From Plicaturopsis crispa FD-325 SS-3 (taxonomy: Eukaryota > Basidiomycota > Agaricomycetes > Amylocorticiales > Amylocorticiaceae), in assembly GCA_000827205.1 (NCBI GenBank), contig KN832565.1, forward strand, positions 457,525-521,524: DNA of 64,000 nucleotides, given 5' to 3'. The position numbers were made by a program, and so were the translations under genes. This document shows positions 12,415-25,317 of the stretch, piece by piece (the first letter of the stretch is position 1; the number at the start of each line of letters is the position of its first letter). Under the pieces are notes generated by a model. That model searched no databases, had not been told where the DNA came from, and was given only the letters and a program-made list of their open reading frames with translations.

Positions 12415-12833
12415 AATGGTTAAACATTTTTGCCTGACATTGCCCCGGACGGTTTCAAATCCTGTGCACTTTGCACCAATATTGGACGAATGAAAAAAAA
12501 ACGTATTTCCTATTTGGGAACTCAACGCCTGCGATATTGCCACGCGACCGAAAAGGGGCATCGTCCAGCCAGTATGAGGTTCTCGAATTGTATAGGCAGT
12601 AAAGGCCGCAAAATCTGAAAGTACATTGATACTTGCTAGCCATAGTAGTACATACGGACAACGCATCTAGAGGACGTGGAAGTGTCCCGCTGGGTTTGAG
12701 TACAGGTTGTAGCGATGAATTTGTACAGCAGTCCAATCTAAGAGTACACCAAGTCAAGAAGATTCCGGGGTATCCTAGGCAAGCCCACCCGTACCGTGAG
12801 TAAAAGAAAGAGACCTAAAGGGTAGACGTAAGT

Positions 12834-12865
12834 CATAAATCGTAAATCGTGAATCGTAAATCGTC
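12834..12865. repeat. Short 7-bp tandem repeat (TAAATCG-like)
   Basis: About four imperfect head-to-tail copies of TAAATCG/TGAATCG lie between the tRNA gene and the 3' end of the proline dehydrogenase gene. Apart from this, 12415-12989 shows no supported gene. Confidence 0.6.
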
Positions 12866-12989
12866 GAAGCCATGGCTACCGGTCCGCGTCCATTCACACA
12901 CGGAGTCAATGGATCCCACCAGATGAGCGCTGGAGGACAGCTTGCAGTCCAATAGCTGTTCTGCCTGTGCGATCAGAGCCTACCCAACA

Positions 12990-15698
12990 TCATAGCCCTA
13001 TCCACGCCCGCATCCGCCTCCGGATCTCCTGGCCTGCGCGTCTCCGCTCCGCAGGAGCACCGTTATCGTCCTCTGCAGCCGCGCCCCCGAAGAGGACGGA
13101 CTTGTTCTCGATAGCACGCCGGGCGAGGTAGGGCATAACCTCTTCGAGAGCTCCGTAAGGAATGTATCTGTGTGAAGCAGTGTATGTTAGCAAAGAGCGA
13201 GGACGTTTATAGTCTGTGGCCGGCTATATAGCCAGGGCGGAGCCTTCCATAGCAGACGTGATACGCACTTAATCACGAATGGCGCATCACACCGCGTCCT
13301 ATTGACCAGCGATGCCGTCAGTGCATCACTCATTCCGTAGAGCTGGCCCATGCACACGCGCTCCGCCACGTTGTTCGGGATCCTGACGACAGTCGTGTCC
13401 GCTACACCGCTGCCGCTTTCCTTCGATGCCAGTCCAGCTGCGACCATCTCCTCCAGCACGTGCCGACAATTTGCCCAGTTGTGTGTGCCAAAAAGTACGC
13501 CGATCCCCACACCAGTTACGGCCTTGCTCGAGTCAATGCTGGTATCGGCGTAGGTTTGGTTGACAGTCGTCCCACGCGCACGCCACACATCTTCCGCAAC
13601 CGCCCACACAAGTAGCCGCAGACATGCGTGGTAGCATGCGTCAGTCTCCGCCTTTGTGAGCCACACTGGCGGGAGTGTGTCCGGTGAAATGCTTTGCGCG
13701 TGCGCGGTGTAGCTATCACTGGCATGGTTATCCGAAGAGGATGCGATGGAGGTATCAGAGGACGAGGACGAGGGGTGCGCAGCAATCTCATGTGGGTGGT
13801 ACGCTCCGCGCACAAGCTTCACGCCCAGTGCATACCCGTTGGCCTGTGCATCTGCAAGACTATGAGCAAGGTGCAAAGGAGTGCTATACGGAGAGGGAGA
13901 GTATTTGAGCCTGGTGATAAGTAAAGATTGTGCAAAACACGTACCGCCGGAGATAAGCCTGGTATGTCGCGTACACGAGTGGCTGGACGTGTCCTGCTGT
14001 TGTCCCGCTGTCCGCCTTCGCGTAGTCCGTGGCTATATCCGGTCTCGCACCTGAGGCATCGGAGGCACCGGTCGAGTGCGTAGAGAAACTCAGCCATTGC
14101 CCGATTTTCGAAATCACTGACACAGCTTCGGCTTTCGACGGCGACGAAAACGGAAGGGTAGCAGCCTTGGGGAGAGCGTTGAACTTTCGCATAAGGGAAT
14201 GAGTGAGCGCATCGACGGCGGGCTGGTACCAGCTGCACAGGATGCCATCAGTCCATGCAAAATAAACATCATCACTCCAGAGTCGATGCCATCGTCACAA
14301 AGGCGCTTCAGCCCGCGCTATGCCATAGCGCGCTGGTACGCGAAAAGCCATGAAGGCACCTAAGAAGATTTTTGGGATGGAAAAGAAGGAAGCAGACACT
14401 CACGTATACTCGGCGTCCACGATGATTCGTACCCCACGGCGCTCTGCTGTCTCACAGATGCGCACGAGATCTGCGTGCAGCGCGCGGAGGGCAATGATGT
14501 CAGCGGGTGTGAGTGGGGCGTCTACGCTGACATGCGTGAGCTGGTCAGCAGCTTCGAGCGTTGAGGCATCACCCCGAGCGCCAGTCGTGGGATAGAACAC
14601 GTCTAAATCGTGAGCAGATGGTGTTCCCGGGAAGGGCACTTTGAGGCTACCCGATTCCAGTTCTCCGATCCCTCTGTGAAAGCCGATACTGCGTTCCCAT
14701 GACTCCAATTGTGCAGACCCTGGATCAGTGAAGGTGCTACGCTCCAGCGTCCGCTGCTGCACAATCCAAGCGGATAATCTGGCAAGTGAGGCCGCGGAGG
14801 GGAGGAGTGCGGTCTATACCATAGTCAGGGATTACGGTGCTGCAGGCCAAGTAGAGACACAGAGGTGCGCACCATCTTAACAGCGACCCAAGTTCTCCTT
14901 CCCGTCCCACCGCCCTCCACTGATCCAGGCAATCCATCCTCAAAATCCCCTGCGACATCTATCGAGCGAATCATTTCCTCGACCGCGCGTTTGTACGCGG
15001 GCATCTGGCCCTCTCCGGACAGACTCGTCTCAGTGCCATCCTGCTCTTGGTGCACTCCGTCACCACCTGGGCGATGTACATCGCTCGTCGAAACCCCCGG
15101 CACATCCTCGACGCCCCGCGGCTCGCCCACCTCAACGCTATACGCGAATAGCGCGCCCACGCCTTCTTGCCGCATGCGTGCAAGTAAAGGTGTACACGCG
15201 GCAGCGGTTTCCCCGCCGACAAACTAAGGGGTAGGAGAATTGAGTAAGCGACGCGTGCACTTGTACGTGAATATGCACGCGTATAGGGGTGCAGGCCAGG
15301 AGACGCGGCAGAGCGCCGAGGCGAGAACGCGTAGACGTAAGCCCGCTCGCGTCGCACACGAATCAGACCCATCGCGCATGGAGACTACGCACCTGCTTGA
15401 AGAACGTCGCGCGTACGACTGCCCTCGTGAGCTCGCTGACGCCGGGCAGGGGCGAGGCGAGGAGGGCATCTAGGATGCGCGGGGCAGCGTCGACAAGAGA
15501 GGGGAGCGATGTGAGGGTGTAGACCGCATATGTGCGCAGGAGGTCAGAGAGGGGTGGCTCGTGTAGAGGTGTGGGTGTCCGTGGGGTTGCAGGGGACGTG
15601 GCATCGGATGCAAGGTAAACCCCGGCGCCAGCGAGGGAGAGGCCGACTGCTAGCGGACGTGGGCGGAGACGCAGACGGGGGAAACGACGAGGGCGCAT
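12990..15698 (-). CDS. PUT1: Proline dehydrogenase, mitochondrial
   Basis: Proline dehydrogenase is a mitochondrial flavoenzyme that oxidises proline to pyrroline-5-carboxylate, the first step of proline catabolism. The N-terminus MRPRRFPRLRLRPRPLAVG is Arg-rich with no acidic residue, as in a mitochondrial presequence. Core motifs are RTWVAVKMTALLP, RGVRIIVDAEYTWYQPAVDAL, VYATYQAYLRR, NGYALGVKLVRGAYHPHE, FGTHNWANCRHVLEEM and VCMGQLYGMSDALT. The last exons give PFVIKYIPYGALEEVMPYLARRAIENKSVL, the C-terminal substrate-binding helix with its Arg pair. A Ser-rich loop follows RGAYHPHE, as often in basidiomycetes. The start is the first ATG in frame before the presequence. The gene is convergent with the upstream tRNA side and tandem with the P450. 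Confidence 0.9.
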
Positions 15699-16099
15699 GG
15701 GACTGGGTACAGATAGCACTGACTGCTAGTAGTAAGTAGTGAGATAAGTAGCAGCCGTGCAGACTTGATATAGGCGCTCCGCGTCGATAGGATCCGCCCG
15801 GTCCGAAGTTAGGGGCGAGAGGAAACAAACCTGGACATCCGACGACTGGCCGACGACAAGATGTCCCGCGGGCAGAGGCAGGGAGAAGGTCACGATGATT
15901 CTGTGAAAAAGGGTAAGGATCCGTGCGCGCGTGCACCGCGATACCAGGAATTGAAATGCCGGCGAGTACGTGGCGTCAGCTGCAGGGATATGACGTGAAT
16001 TGGGAAATATCTACGAATACAATATAAACACGATAAGTAGCCTTTTCATAGTACAATGAATGAACGAAATACCAATAGCAAATACAAAAACAAACCCCC
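15699..16099. other. Intergenic, no gene supported
   Basis: This spacer separates the proline dehydrogenase start from the P450 stop. It holds promoter sequence for the former and no convincing reading frame. Confidence 0.5.
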
Positions 16100-18089
16100 T
16101 CACTGCACGTACCGCCCGACGCGAAGATCCAGCCTCGCCCCAAGCTCGAACCGGTCCTCCAGAAACGGCCGCGTCAGTATAGCGTTGAACTTCTTGATGC
16201 TGTCCGCGGGCTTGAACACGAAATGCGGGACAAGCACGGACAAGAAGCACTTCATCTCGAGCACTGTAAATTTCCACCCTGGGCATGCATGCGGGCCTAA
16301 CGAGAACGTCATCAAGCCCGCCAAGCCAAGTCCCGGCGGCGCACTCCCCGCCATCCAGCGATCAGGACTACGCATCAATCAGTACACGCGCACGGCAGAC
16401 ATACAACACCAGCACGCACTTGAACACCATCGCGTCCGGCCCCCAAATGTCGGCCGAGGTGTTGAGCCCCTCGATCGGGATGTGCACGTACGAGCCGCGG
16501 CGGACAGGCACGGCGTGCACGAGCGTGCCGTCGCGCAGGAGGAGCGGGTGTGCGAGCGGGACGGCCGTGTCCTGCGTTGCGACGCGAATCGTGCCGTGCA
16601 CGGGCGGCGCAAGGCGCAGCGCCTCGCGCACGACAGCATCGAGCAGCGGCAGCGCGTCGATGTGCGCGGCGAGGTGCGGAGAGTCAGAGTGCGTGGGCGT
16701 GGGTGGGGGCGTCAGGGGGCGTGGCGTAGGATGCGCAAAAAGCAGCTCGGCGCGGAGGCGCGTCTGGAGCTCGGGCTGGAGCGAGAGGTGGTGCAGCGTC
16801 CATACGAGGGCGAGCGCCGTCGAGTCGGAGCCCGCGAAAAGGAAAGTGTTGAGCTGGTCGAGCAGCTCGGTGTCGGAGAGGCGTTTGGACGGGTCGGACG
16901 AGAGGTTTGAATTAACTATGAAGGCGGTGAGAGTGGTCGACAAACATGGCAGGGTAGGGACGTACTGAGGAGGCTAAGGATATCCTTCTCCGTGATAGCC
17001 TCGGCGCTCGCCTTCTCCGCAAGAATCGCCTCCTTTTTGCTCTGGATGACTTTCTGTCCCTCTTCCCCGATGATCTTCAAGCTCGCCCGCGTGATGCGCG
17101 TCCCTTCGTCTGGCTGTGGCAACATGAATGAGTCTGGCATAAGCCAAGATGTGCGGACTCACGTATATCCAGTCGAGGATGGGAAAGTACAGTCTGAGGA
17201 TGCCTAGGAACCCGGGGCCTTTGTCCTGGACGGTAAACATATCACGGTACGCGCGATACACGCGCTCGCGCTCGTTCTCCAACGCGCGAAACGCGTAGTC
17301 GAAACCTGCGAGACCTATCACATCGAATGTCGCACGCGAGAGCCAGTGTGCCACGTCGATCACCGTAGACTCGGCGTCGATTGCGTCTTGGCCTGCCTTT
17401 GGACTATTGGCATCGATAGTAATATCCCACCGCTCGAGAAGCTCCTCTGCTTTTTGCAGAAATATGGGCGACATGACGTTGACGGCATTGGTCGAGAACG
17501 CGGGAGAGATGATTTTGCGCTGTCGTTTGTGTTCCTCGCCTTCCATCGCAAAGACGCCTGTGGAGATTCCGTTGAGTGGAAGTAGTCACCGGAACGAAAA
17601 CTGCGTACCGCGTCCGAGTAACTTCGACAGGATGGAGCGCGTCTGCCACGGTTTTTCGAATACAGGGGAGTTGAGGATGTGCGAAACGGCGCACAGATCC
17701 AGCGACATAAGACGGTAGTCGTGCTGGAGTTTTTTTAGACGCGGTCTCTCGTCAATCAAGAAACGAACACACCCTGCCAAAACCATGGAACCTAAACGTC
17801 CTCCCGTACACTTTCGTATATTCAGCGTGCGTTTCAGGTGTTGTATTAGGACTGAATGCACGTTTAGTATACGATACGAGCGATTAAAAAACGCGACATA
17901 CTCCATGACCTCTCGGAAATGATTCTGGAACGGGGACGCATCCGGACCTGGGAGCTTGCGGAGAGGGTCCGTTAGCGGTGCGACAAGAAGCATGTTCACC
18001 AGCCATACGCCGCCTCTGGCTAGTAGTAGCAGGGCGACGAATGCTGCAGCTTTGAGCGCGCCTAACGCGAAGACGGCTATTGATGTCAT
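16100..18089 (-). CDS. Cytochrome P450 monooxygenase
   Basis: This is a microsomal heme-thiolate monooxygenase needing a P450 reductase. The N-terminus (residues about 5-45) is a hydrophobic anchor, followed by the proline-rich hinge LRKLPGPDASPF. Other landmarks are GRHDYRLMSLDLCAVSHIL, EEHKRQRKIISPAF (C helix), FAGSDSTALAL (I-helix oxygen-binding motif), the K-helix ExxR in VVREALRL, and the heme loop FSLGPHACPGWKF with the Cys ligand. Small exons near 17760-17950 rebuild DPNTTPETHAEYTKVYG and GRTFRFHGFGR. It resembles the expanded fungal P450 clans, but I cannot assign a CYP family or substrate. It is divergent from the manganese peroxidase gene, with about 870 nt between the starts. Confidence 0.88.
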
Positions 18090-18963
18090 GACAGTGGTTG
18101 CTAAACCAGTTTTCTAGGTTATCCTGGCTCGAGGCTATTCCCAGCTATTCCATGGAGAATTGAGCGCGTTTTTGGACGAAGAGGCAGTGAAACGGGGACG
18201 CCGTTCATGTGAACATGGAGGTCCATATTTGTTCAGGGTTGAAATTGCTTCCGGCCCGGCGTAAGTACTATGCCTTGTTTGGGGCGTCGTTTGTAGCTCT
18301 CGTTTGTAGTGGGCTCGTCGGCGATTGTCATCCAGTAAAGGTTTGAATAGGTTTGACCTGGCTTTGAGGTATGTAGTCGTTGTCGTCGCCGTCGAAGAGC
18401 AAGAACAAGAGCAGCAACCCCAAAAATGTTGCAAATCCAGGAAAATCCAGGGAAAATGTTAATGTCATCCTGCCGGCGCGGGCCCGTCGACACTTTCGAC
18501 CGTCGTTTCCCTCTGACCACTTTCTTGGTTTACAAGATATCTCCTGTACGCTATTGCACTTCCTGGTTCTGAATATTGGAACATTGTCTGCCGTGGATCG
18601 GGCTGTCAATAGTCGAAAGAATCGGGAGCCTCAAGCTCGGCAGTCAGCATGCAAATTTGCTCGACAACGAAGACCGACATAGCGCGCGCTCTGCTCTAAC
18701 GTCGAGCATCGGATAATTTCTATGGAAAACTCTGCAGCTCCAAGGGCATGTACGGAGAGGCGCTGAAACCAGATAGCCGTAATAGCCTAGACGCTCATTA
18801 AAATCGGCGTCGGGCGTTTGAGCAATGCTTCTTGAAACGGGGACGCAAGACGTAACCGAAATTGACAGGGTTCGCGGCTCTGGATTTTTATACTTCAGTC
18901 TCCTTCCCTGTCGTTTTTCTTGTTCTCGAGTACTCCCCGTTCCCTAGTCGTTCATTACACAAC
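18090..18963. promoter_or_regulatory. Shared upstream region between P450 and Mn peroxidase genes
   Basis: The two genes are transcribed away from each other from this 874-nt spacer. On the peroxidase side a TTTATAC box (about 18887-18893) sits about 70 nt before the ATG. I found no clear gene inside, and metal-response elements would need a motif search. Confidence 0.5.
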
Positions 18964-20557
<1,594 letters not shown>

Positions 20558-21549
20558 AGACAGGGACCGCTGTCCTTCGCTTCTTTTTGTTGTCGGGTTA
20601 TACGTTGTTGTGCATATGCCAAGGGACTATGGAGCTACCGATTGCTTACGCACGAAACAAAAGTTGACATCGATATCTTGTTGGGTCCCCGTCGCCGCAT
20701 ACAGTTACAAGATACTACTTACTTCCTAGACACTGTACGCACCTTGCTTGCCCTCTGTCGTCTACATTCTTTGCACTTAGTCGAATAGTTTAATTGCTGT
20801 CGTCGTGACACCGTCAATGGCCAGTTTTAGCATACCCCGCTCTCAACAGCTCTCTCAACCTCGCAAGTGTTGAAAATTAGTTATAGGAAAGTCAATTTGG
20901 CGTGCGCCACAAATTGAACAGCTCCTACAAACGAAACGCTCACCACTGCCTTTTGACTCGGATCCGCTCTGGACCAGAGTCCCGTGCGCACCCAGTCGAC
21001 AGCTGTGATGAAACTTGGATCTTGTGTATAACCAGGCCATGCTAGCAAGACTGCGCTCAGTGCTCACCCAGTCTTGCCACTGGCATGCATGATGCTTCCG
21101 AGTCCTGGTCGTTTCTGAATACTTGAGTGGGTGTAGCTGCTGGTGGTATTGTAGCCTCGTCCCACAGCGCCATTCGTTTAAATGCACTACTAGGCAGCTA
21201 AGCCTGCAGCTTTGAAGCAGTGGCAGGAAGAGATCACAGTGGTCGGCGAGCCTGGGTGGTTTACTAGGCCGGCTCGGGACTCGGAATACAGTGTTTGGTT
21301 CCGGGCCCGGATCCAAACAACGCCTACGAGATTTCTGAGCACCATTCTGGGATTTCCCCCTGTCGTTCGTATTTCGTTTTGCGGCGTCCGCAAAATCGTC
21401 CCAGGGGCCGCAGTTCGCATCCAATCGCCCTCAAATTGCATTGCGTCGCTCGGGATGAGATGCACGCACAATTGTTGGCGCGGCACCTGCCACCACTTCC
21501 CATCAAATCTGAGCGTAAACATAGAATTGGTCCGTGCATCTTCCGCGCG
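20558..21549. other. Intergenic, no gene supported
   Basis: A minus-strand reading frame of about 190 codons lies here but has no recognisable domain and no splice or start support. It overlaps the promoter of the U2 gene. I treat the stretch as non-coding. Confidence 0.45.
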
Positions 21550-21556
21550 TATAAAA
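21550..21556 (+). promoter_or_regulatory. TATA box of the U2 snRNA gene
   Basis: A TATAAAA sequence lies about 30 nt before the predicted 5' end of U2 snRNA, the spacing of a polymerase II TATA box in fungi. Confidence 0.7.
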
Positions 21557-21581
21557 CGTTTCCCTGGATCTTCCTGGACTC

Positions 21582-21848
21582 CTTACCACTCTGGCCTTTT
21601 GGCTTAGATCAAGTGTAGTATCTGTTCTTAATAGGTATGCGTTTTAAGCCAAGAGGCGGGCGTTCGAGCCCGTTTGAAGGAGTTCTTTGCTGACCGCCGT
21701 TTTCTTTGTTTTTGCAGTTTAACCACTATTATGGAGGCACCGCCTCCATTCTTGGTTATCTTATTTTTGCCGCCCTTGCTCCTTGTCCTCTGCTTGCACG
21801 ACGAGGACGTGATGACCTTGCCGCTGCACTACTGGCTTGTGTCGTCGG
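21582..21848 (+). ncRNA. U2 spliceosomal snRNA gene, interrupted by an intron
   Basis: U2 snRNA pairs with the intron branch site in the spliceosome. The 5' part matches conserved U2: GGCCTTTTGGCTTAGATC, then AAGTGTAGTATCTGTTCTT with the branch-recognition GTAGTA at 21615-21620. After removal of 21635-21717, TAATAG pairs with CTATTA to form stem IIa with a TTTAACCA loop. A perfect 8-bp stem IIb follows (ATGGAGGC/GCCTCCAT, 21732-21750). Next come an ATTTTTG Sm site (21764-21770), a GTCCTC/GAGGAC stem III, and a loop GCTGCACTAC resembling the U2B''-binding loop IV. The spliced length is about 184 nt, near the usual 187-196. Both ends are estimated. Confidence 0.9.
21635..21717 (+). other. mRNA-type spliceosomal intron inside U2 snRNA
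   Basis: This 83-nt insert starts GTATGC, has a TGCTGAC branch-point motif (about 21688-21694), a T-rich tract and a TTGCAG end. It splits the 5' strand of stem IIa from its loop, so the stem can form only in spliced RNA. It has no U2 homology itself. Confidence 0.87.
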
Positions 21849-22470
21849 GGGATTCCCTTTCTTTTCTTTGCGGCGCCGCTTACTCTCATCAGTCGATGTG
21901 GAGCAGATGTGCCGCAAATGAAGTATGGGTGCTCCATGGGTAATGGCTTAGGACTTCTCTTCACTAGGTGGTTCAGTTACGGAGAGCATTTGGGTATTTT
22001 TCGGGGGCACGATGATTCTAAGTCGTGGGCGATACAAAATGGAAGCACATCTAAATATTTTTCTCGAGATCTTTTCTACTGCTATGCAAGGAGGATTGAT
22101 GCGCGTACTCTATGTTGGCTTTACAATGTACACACTGTGGTGCACAAGAAATGGATCAGTTTTTGTCCAGGATTCTATGGAACAAATTGTCCTGCCGCGA
22201 TGTCCCATTCCATACAAGAGTGAGCAGTTTGAAGAGCATGGTGGATATGTACATACCGTGAGCCATCCACGTTCAGCTCATTCAAGACCAAGCTAGCACG
22301 CGATAGCCATGCTCGGGGTGTCTGGGACAATTCAAAACCATTGTCATTGTATGGAGAGGTATGATGAGTACAGGAGCACGGCGTAGGCCAGGTATGAGAT
22401 ATGCCGAGAGATGGTCCAAGATGACAGTAAATGAATCAGAAATAAATGCACGCCCTTCGCACTGAGGAGT
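21849..22470. other. Intergenic between U2 and the SprT-like gene
   Basis: No reading frame is supported. The left part may hold the 3' processing signal of U2. Confidence 0.45.
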
Positions 22471-24562
22471 TCACAACCCTCCAATCCGCACCCCACCGAA
22501 TGTAGTCGCAAGCACCTCGACGTCGTCCTCATCCGAGTCGTCGATGGTGTGCAGAGCACCGCGCGTGCCAATGCCCCCTGTTTTAGACAGAGAGCGCGGC
22601 GAACCTACATGTGCCGCGCAATGAGAGCGATGAATTGCTATGCCAGAGCGTAGAAGACACACCTTGTGGAGTACCCGTGGCCAAACGGCTGTTCGCCTTG
22701 GTCTTGGGCGCCTTGGGACCCCCGAATAACGGAACAAGCCGTCCAACCTTGCATGCACCGCAAACTAGATTCCACACGGTGAGAACACGTGAAGTATGGC
22801 AGATGCAAGACACGTACCACACTCGTCCGGTCGTATCGACTTGCTGAATCGGCCGTATCTAAGAGGTGGTTAAGCCGAAGGTTGCATCCAAGACCATAAC
22901 GATTCGCATACATCTTTGCGCATTGTCCGCATTCTGTGAATCGCCATGAGGACCATGTATACGACAAGAAAATGCACCACTCACCCCACTCGTACGGATA
23001 CGATATCTCGTAATTATGTTTCGTCTGTGGGCGTCATTCAGCCCGGAAGCTGCCGTGACAAAGTGAGAACATGTACGCACCGATACTTCGATGTCAGGCC
23101 TCTTGCGCATCATCTTCGCACCCCTATGAGCCGCGAGCGAGCAATGACTTGAGCCAAGCAGAAAAATCATCAACAAATTGGACGGACCAGTCTTTAAAAA
23201 TGCGCCCGTGTCCCTCCTTCGGCTCCCCATTAATGATCCAGCAGGCAAGATGGATCATCTCGTGGGCAAGCGTATTGCGTATGCGCTCTGCACCGCCTTC
23301 AGTACTCCGACTGGACAAAAGATGAATCCAAACGCACCGTCGCAGTCTAGGATCTTGACCGCCAATTCGATCTCGGTCGTGTGCACGCCCTCGCGGTTGC
23401 GGTGCCACTTCGCTCTTCCAGCAGTAGTGAGCAGCCGCACATTCCACTTGAGCGCGGTGTTCGCAGGCAGGCCATTGTTGAATACCGTGCGGTTCAATTC
23501 GGCGAACAGGGTCTGCGCGTAGATCTCGCGTCGCACTTGTTCGGCGGCAGCGGCTGTCTTCTTCATTACACGCGGGGGCTTGGAAGCGGACGCGGACGGA
23601 AGGCCTCCCAAGCCCGTCGCTGCTGAGGCGGTAGTCGTTGCCAGAGCGTCGCCGCGCTGCACCCTCTTCCGAGGCGTTTGGGGGATAATCGACGTAGAGG
23701 CAATGGGTAGCGAAGGCGTGGACACAGTTGCATCGCGAATGGGCTTGCGCGCGCTGCGTGGCTCATCCCTAGCGGATATATCGTAAGTTCAAATGGCTTG
23801 GTATGGCCAAAATATACGTGCAATGTGAGTATAGAGCCATCATCCGCGTCCCATGGATCCTCCGTTTGGTCCACCGGCGCGGGGGCAGACGCGCTCGGGC
23901 CCTTATATGTGGGTCTGGGCGCAGGTTTGCGTGGGGAGCTACCTTCACTATCCGACGAAAGCTCGATGATTTCGCGGTCTGACTCGGAATCAGAGCTTTC
24001 GATAATACGGCGGGAGCGGGCTGTTACGCGGGGACGCGGCGTCGCGGTAGCCTTAGGCGGAGCGGTGGACCTAATTGTCACGTACGATTCGTGAAGATAT
24101 AATTCACTGTTTGGACATAGACGCACCTCGCCTTCGCGGCCGGAGTACGTGGCCAGGCGCCAGGTATATGCGCATCCATGGACATATCAGCCCCTTCGCT
24201 ACAAGTGCTCTGCCTTCAGAGAACGCGTCAAGAACATGTATCGACGTGCGTACCGTCCGTCCTCTTCGTCCGACGATATCTCAATCACCTCCGCTTCATT
24301 CAGCATCACGGTTTCTCTGGTAGTAGTATACGATTGAAAGTCAGTGGGATCCAATGTGTTTCATACTTAGCTCGACTCACCTCACGCGTTCCTCCTCGCT
24401 GTCCGGAACCACAGAGTTCATGCTCTCCTCGCGAAGGACCTGTTTGCCATGTTTCCGCATGGTGTTGCTTGTGATCGGCGCGTTGAGGACAAGAGACGAG
24501 ACTTTGTGGAGAGGCCTGGTGTGGCTCAAAGCGACGGTACCGGAAGGTGCCTTTGATGCCAT
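22471..24562 (-). CDS. SprT-like zinc metalloprotease, GCNA-like acidic protein
   Basis: The product is a SprT-like protease of the kind that degrades DNA-protein crosslinks. It starts MASKAPSGTVALSHTRP and has a long acidic, Ser-rich, disordered N-terminal half (VIEISSDEEDG, RIIESSDSESDREIIELSSDSEG) like animal GCNA. The SprT domain starts near REIYAQTLFAELNRTVFNNGLP and contains the zinc site LAHEMIHLACWIINGEPKEGHG (HExxH plus downstream His). A C-terminal zinc ribbon reads ECGQCAKIYGRFSKSIRPDEC and VCGACKVGRLVP. The tail is acidic (DDSDEDDVEVLATTFGGVRIGG). About nine introns were placed; the splice near 23760-23810 and the one just before ECGQC are less certain. It is probably nuclear. Confidence 0.85.
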
Positions 24563-25317
24563 GACCGAGGTACTTATACCGCACCTATACGTCAAGTAAA
24601 ATGCCTGAGGGCCGTACGTAAGTAAAAGCCCAGCAAGTCCCTTGTCTCCAACGAGCTATAATGTAGTCAAGCAAGCAGCTCAAGAGCAGAAAGCATGCGC
24701 AATCTCAGAAGGTGTTGACTGGAGGTGAACGGAGAAAGGACGCGCCACAGGAAATGAACCGCGTCTGTGAGTCTGACTCTCACGTTACCGCGTTGACGGC
24801 GCCTCAAAACTCCAAAAAGTTGCACTAAGCAAAGACCATAGATTGGACGGGGAATAACTACAGAAGGACAGACAATAGTGCTGCGGCGAGGATACTATTA
24901 GACAGACAACCGAGTTAGGGGATGGAATCAATGAAAATAAGCTGTACAAATGAGGTTTCAATAAGAAGTGTTCGGAAAGGGTGACATGAAAGCAAGAGAA
25001 AAGCGACAGAACGGATGTTAAATGTATGATGCCGGGGCGGAATACAATTGCATGGTGGTATGATAAGGGTGTGTCGGATGATGGGTGGGTGGTGGGAAAC
25101 ATATATAGAACAGATGAGGCCGAGTCAGGTCGAAAGACAGAGATTTAAGATAGGTTTATAGAGGTATCGAGTCGGCGCAGGAACCGGGGAAGTAATATGT
25201 CGGGTGTTCGAGGATTTCATAGAGTAGAAGAATATGAAGACAGCCATAGAGTCGAGGCAGAAAAGAGCGGCGGACATGAGAGCATGGTCTGCATGTTGTA
25301 GTAGGCGTTCGACGCGT
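24563..25317. other. Intergenic, no gene supported
   Basis: This contains the SprT-like gene promoter and the 3' UTR of the Pumilio gene. The reading frames here are low-complexity and without start or splice support. Confidence 0.5.

Noticed and set aside
12834-12865. TAAATCG repeat considered as a telomere-like tract
   Set aside because: Only about four imperfect units, and the motif is not the TTAGGG type expected in basidiomycetes.
16056-16910. Plus-strand open frame of 284 codons
   Set aside because: It lies antisense to the P450 C-terminal exons, is very Arg-rich and reflects GC-rich codon bias; no start context or domain.
20855-21424. Minus-strand open frame of 189 codons
   Set aside because: No recognisable domain, no splice support, and it lies just upstream of the U2 TATA box.
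21655-21680. tRNA-like T-arm (GGGCGTTCGAGCCC) inside the U2 intron
   Set aside because: No matching D arm, anticodon stem or acceptor stem around it; likely chance.
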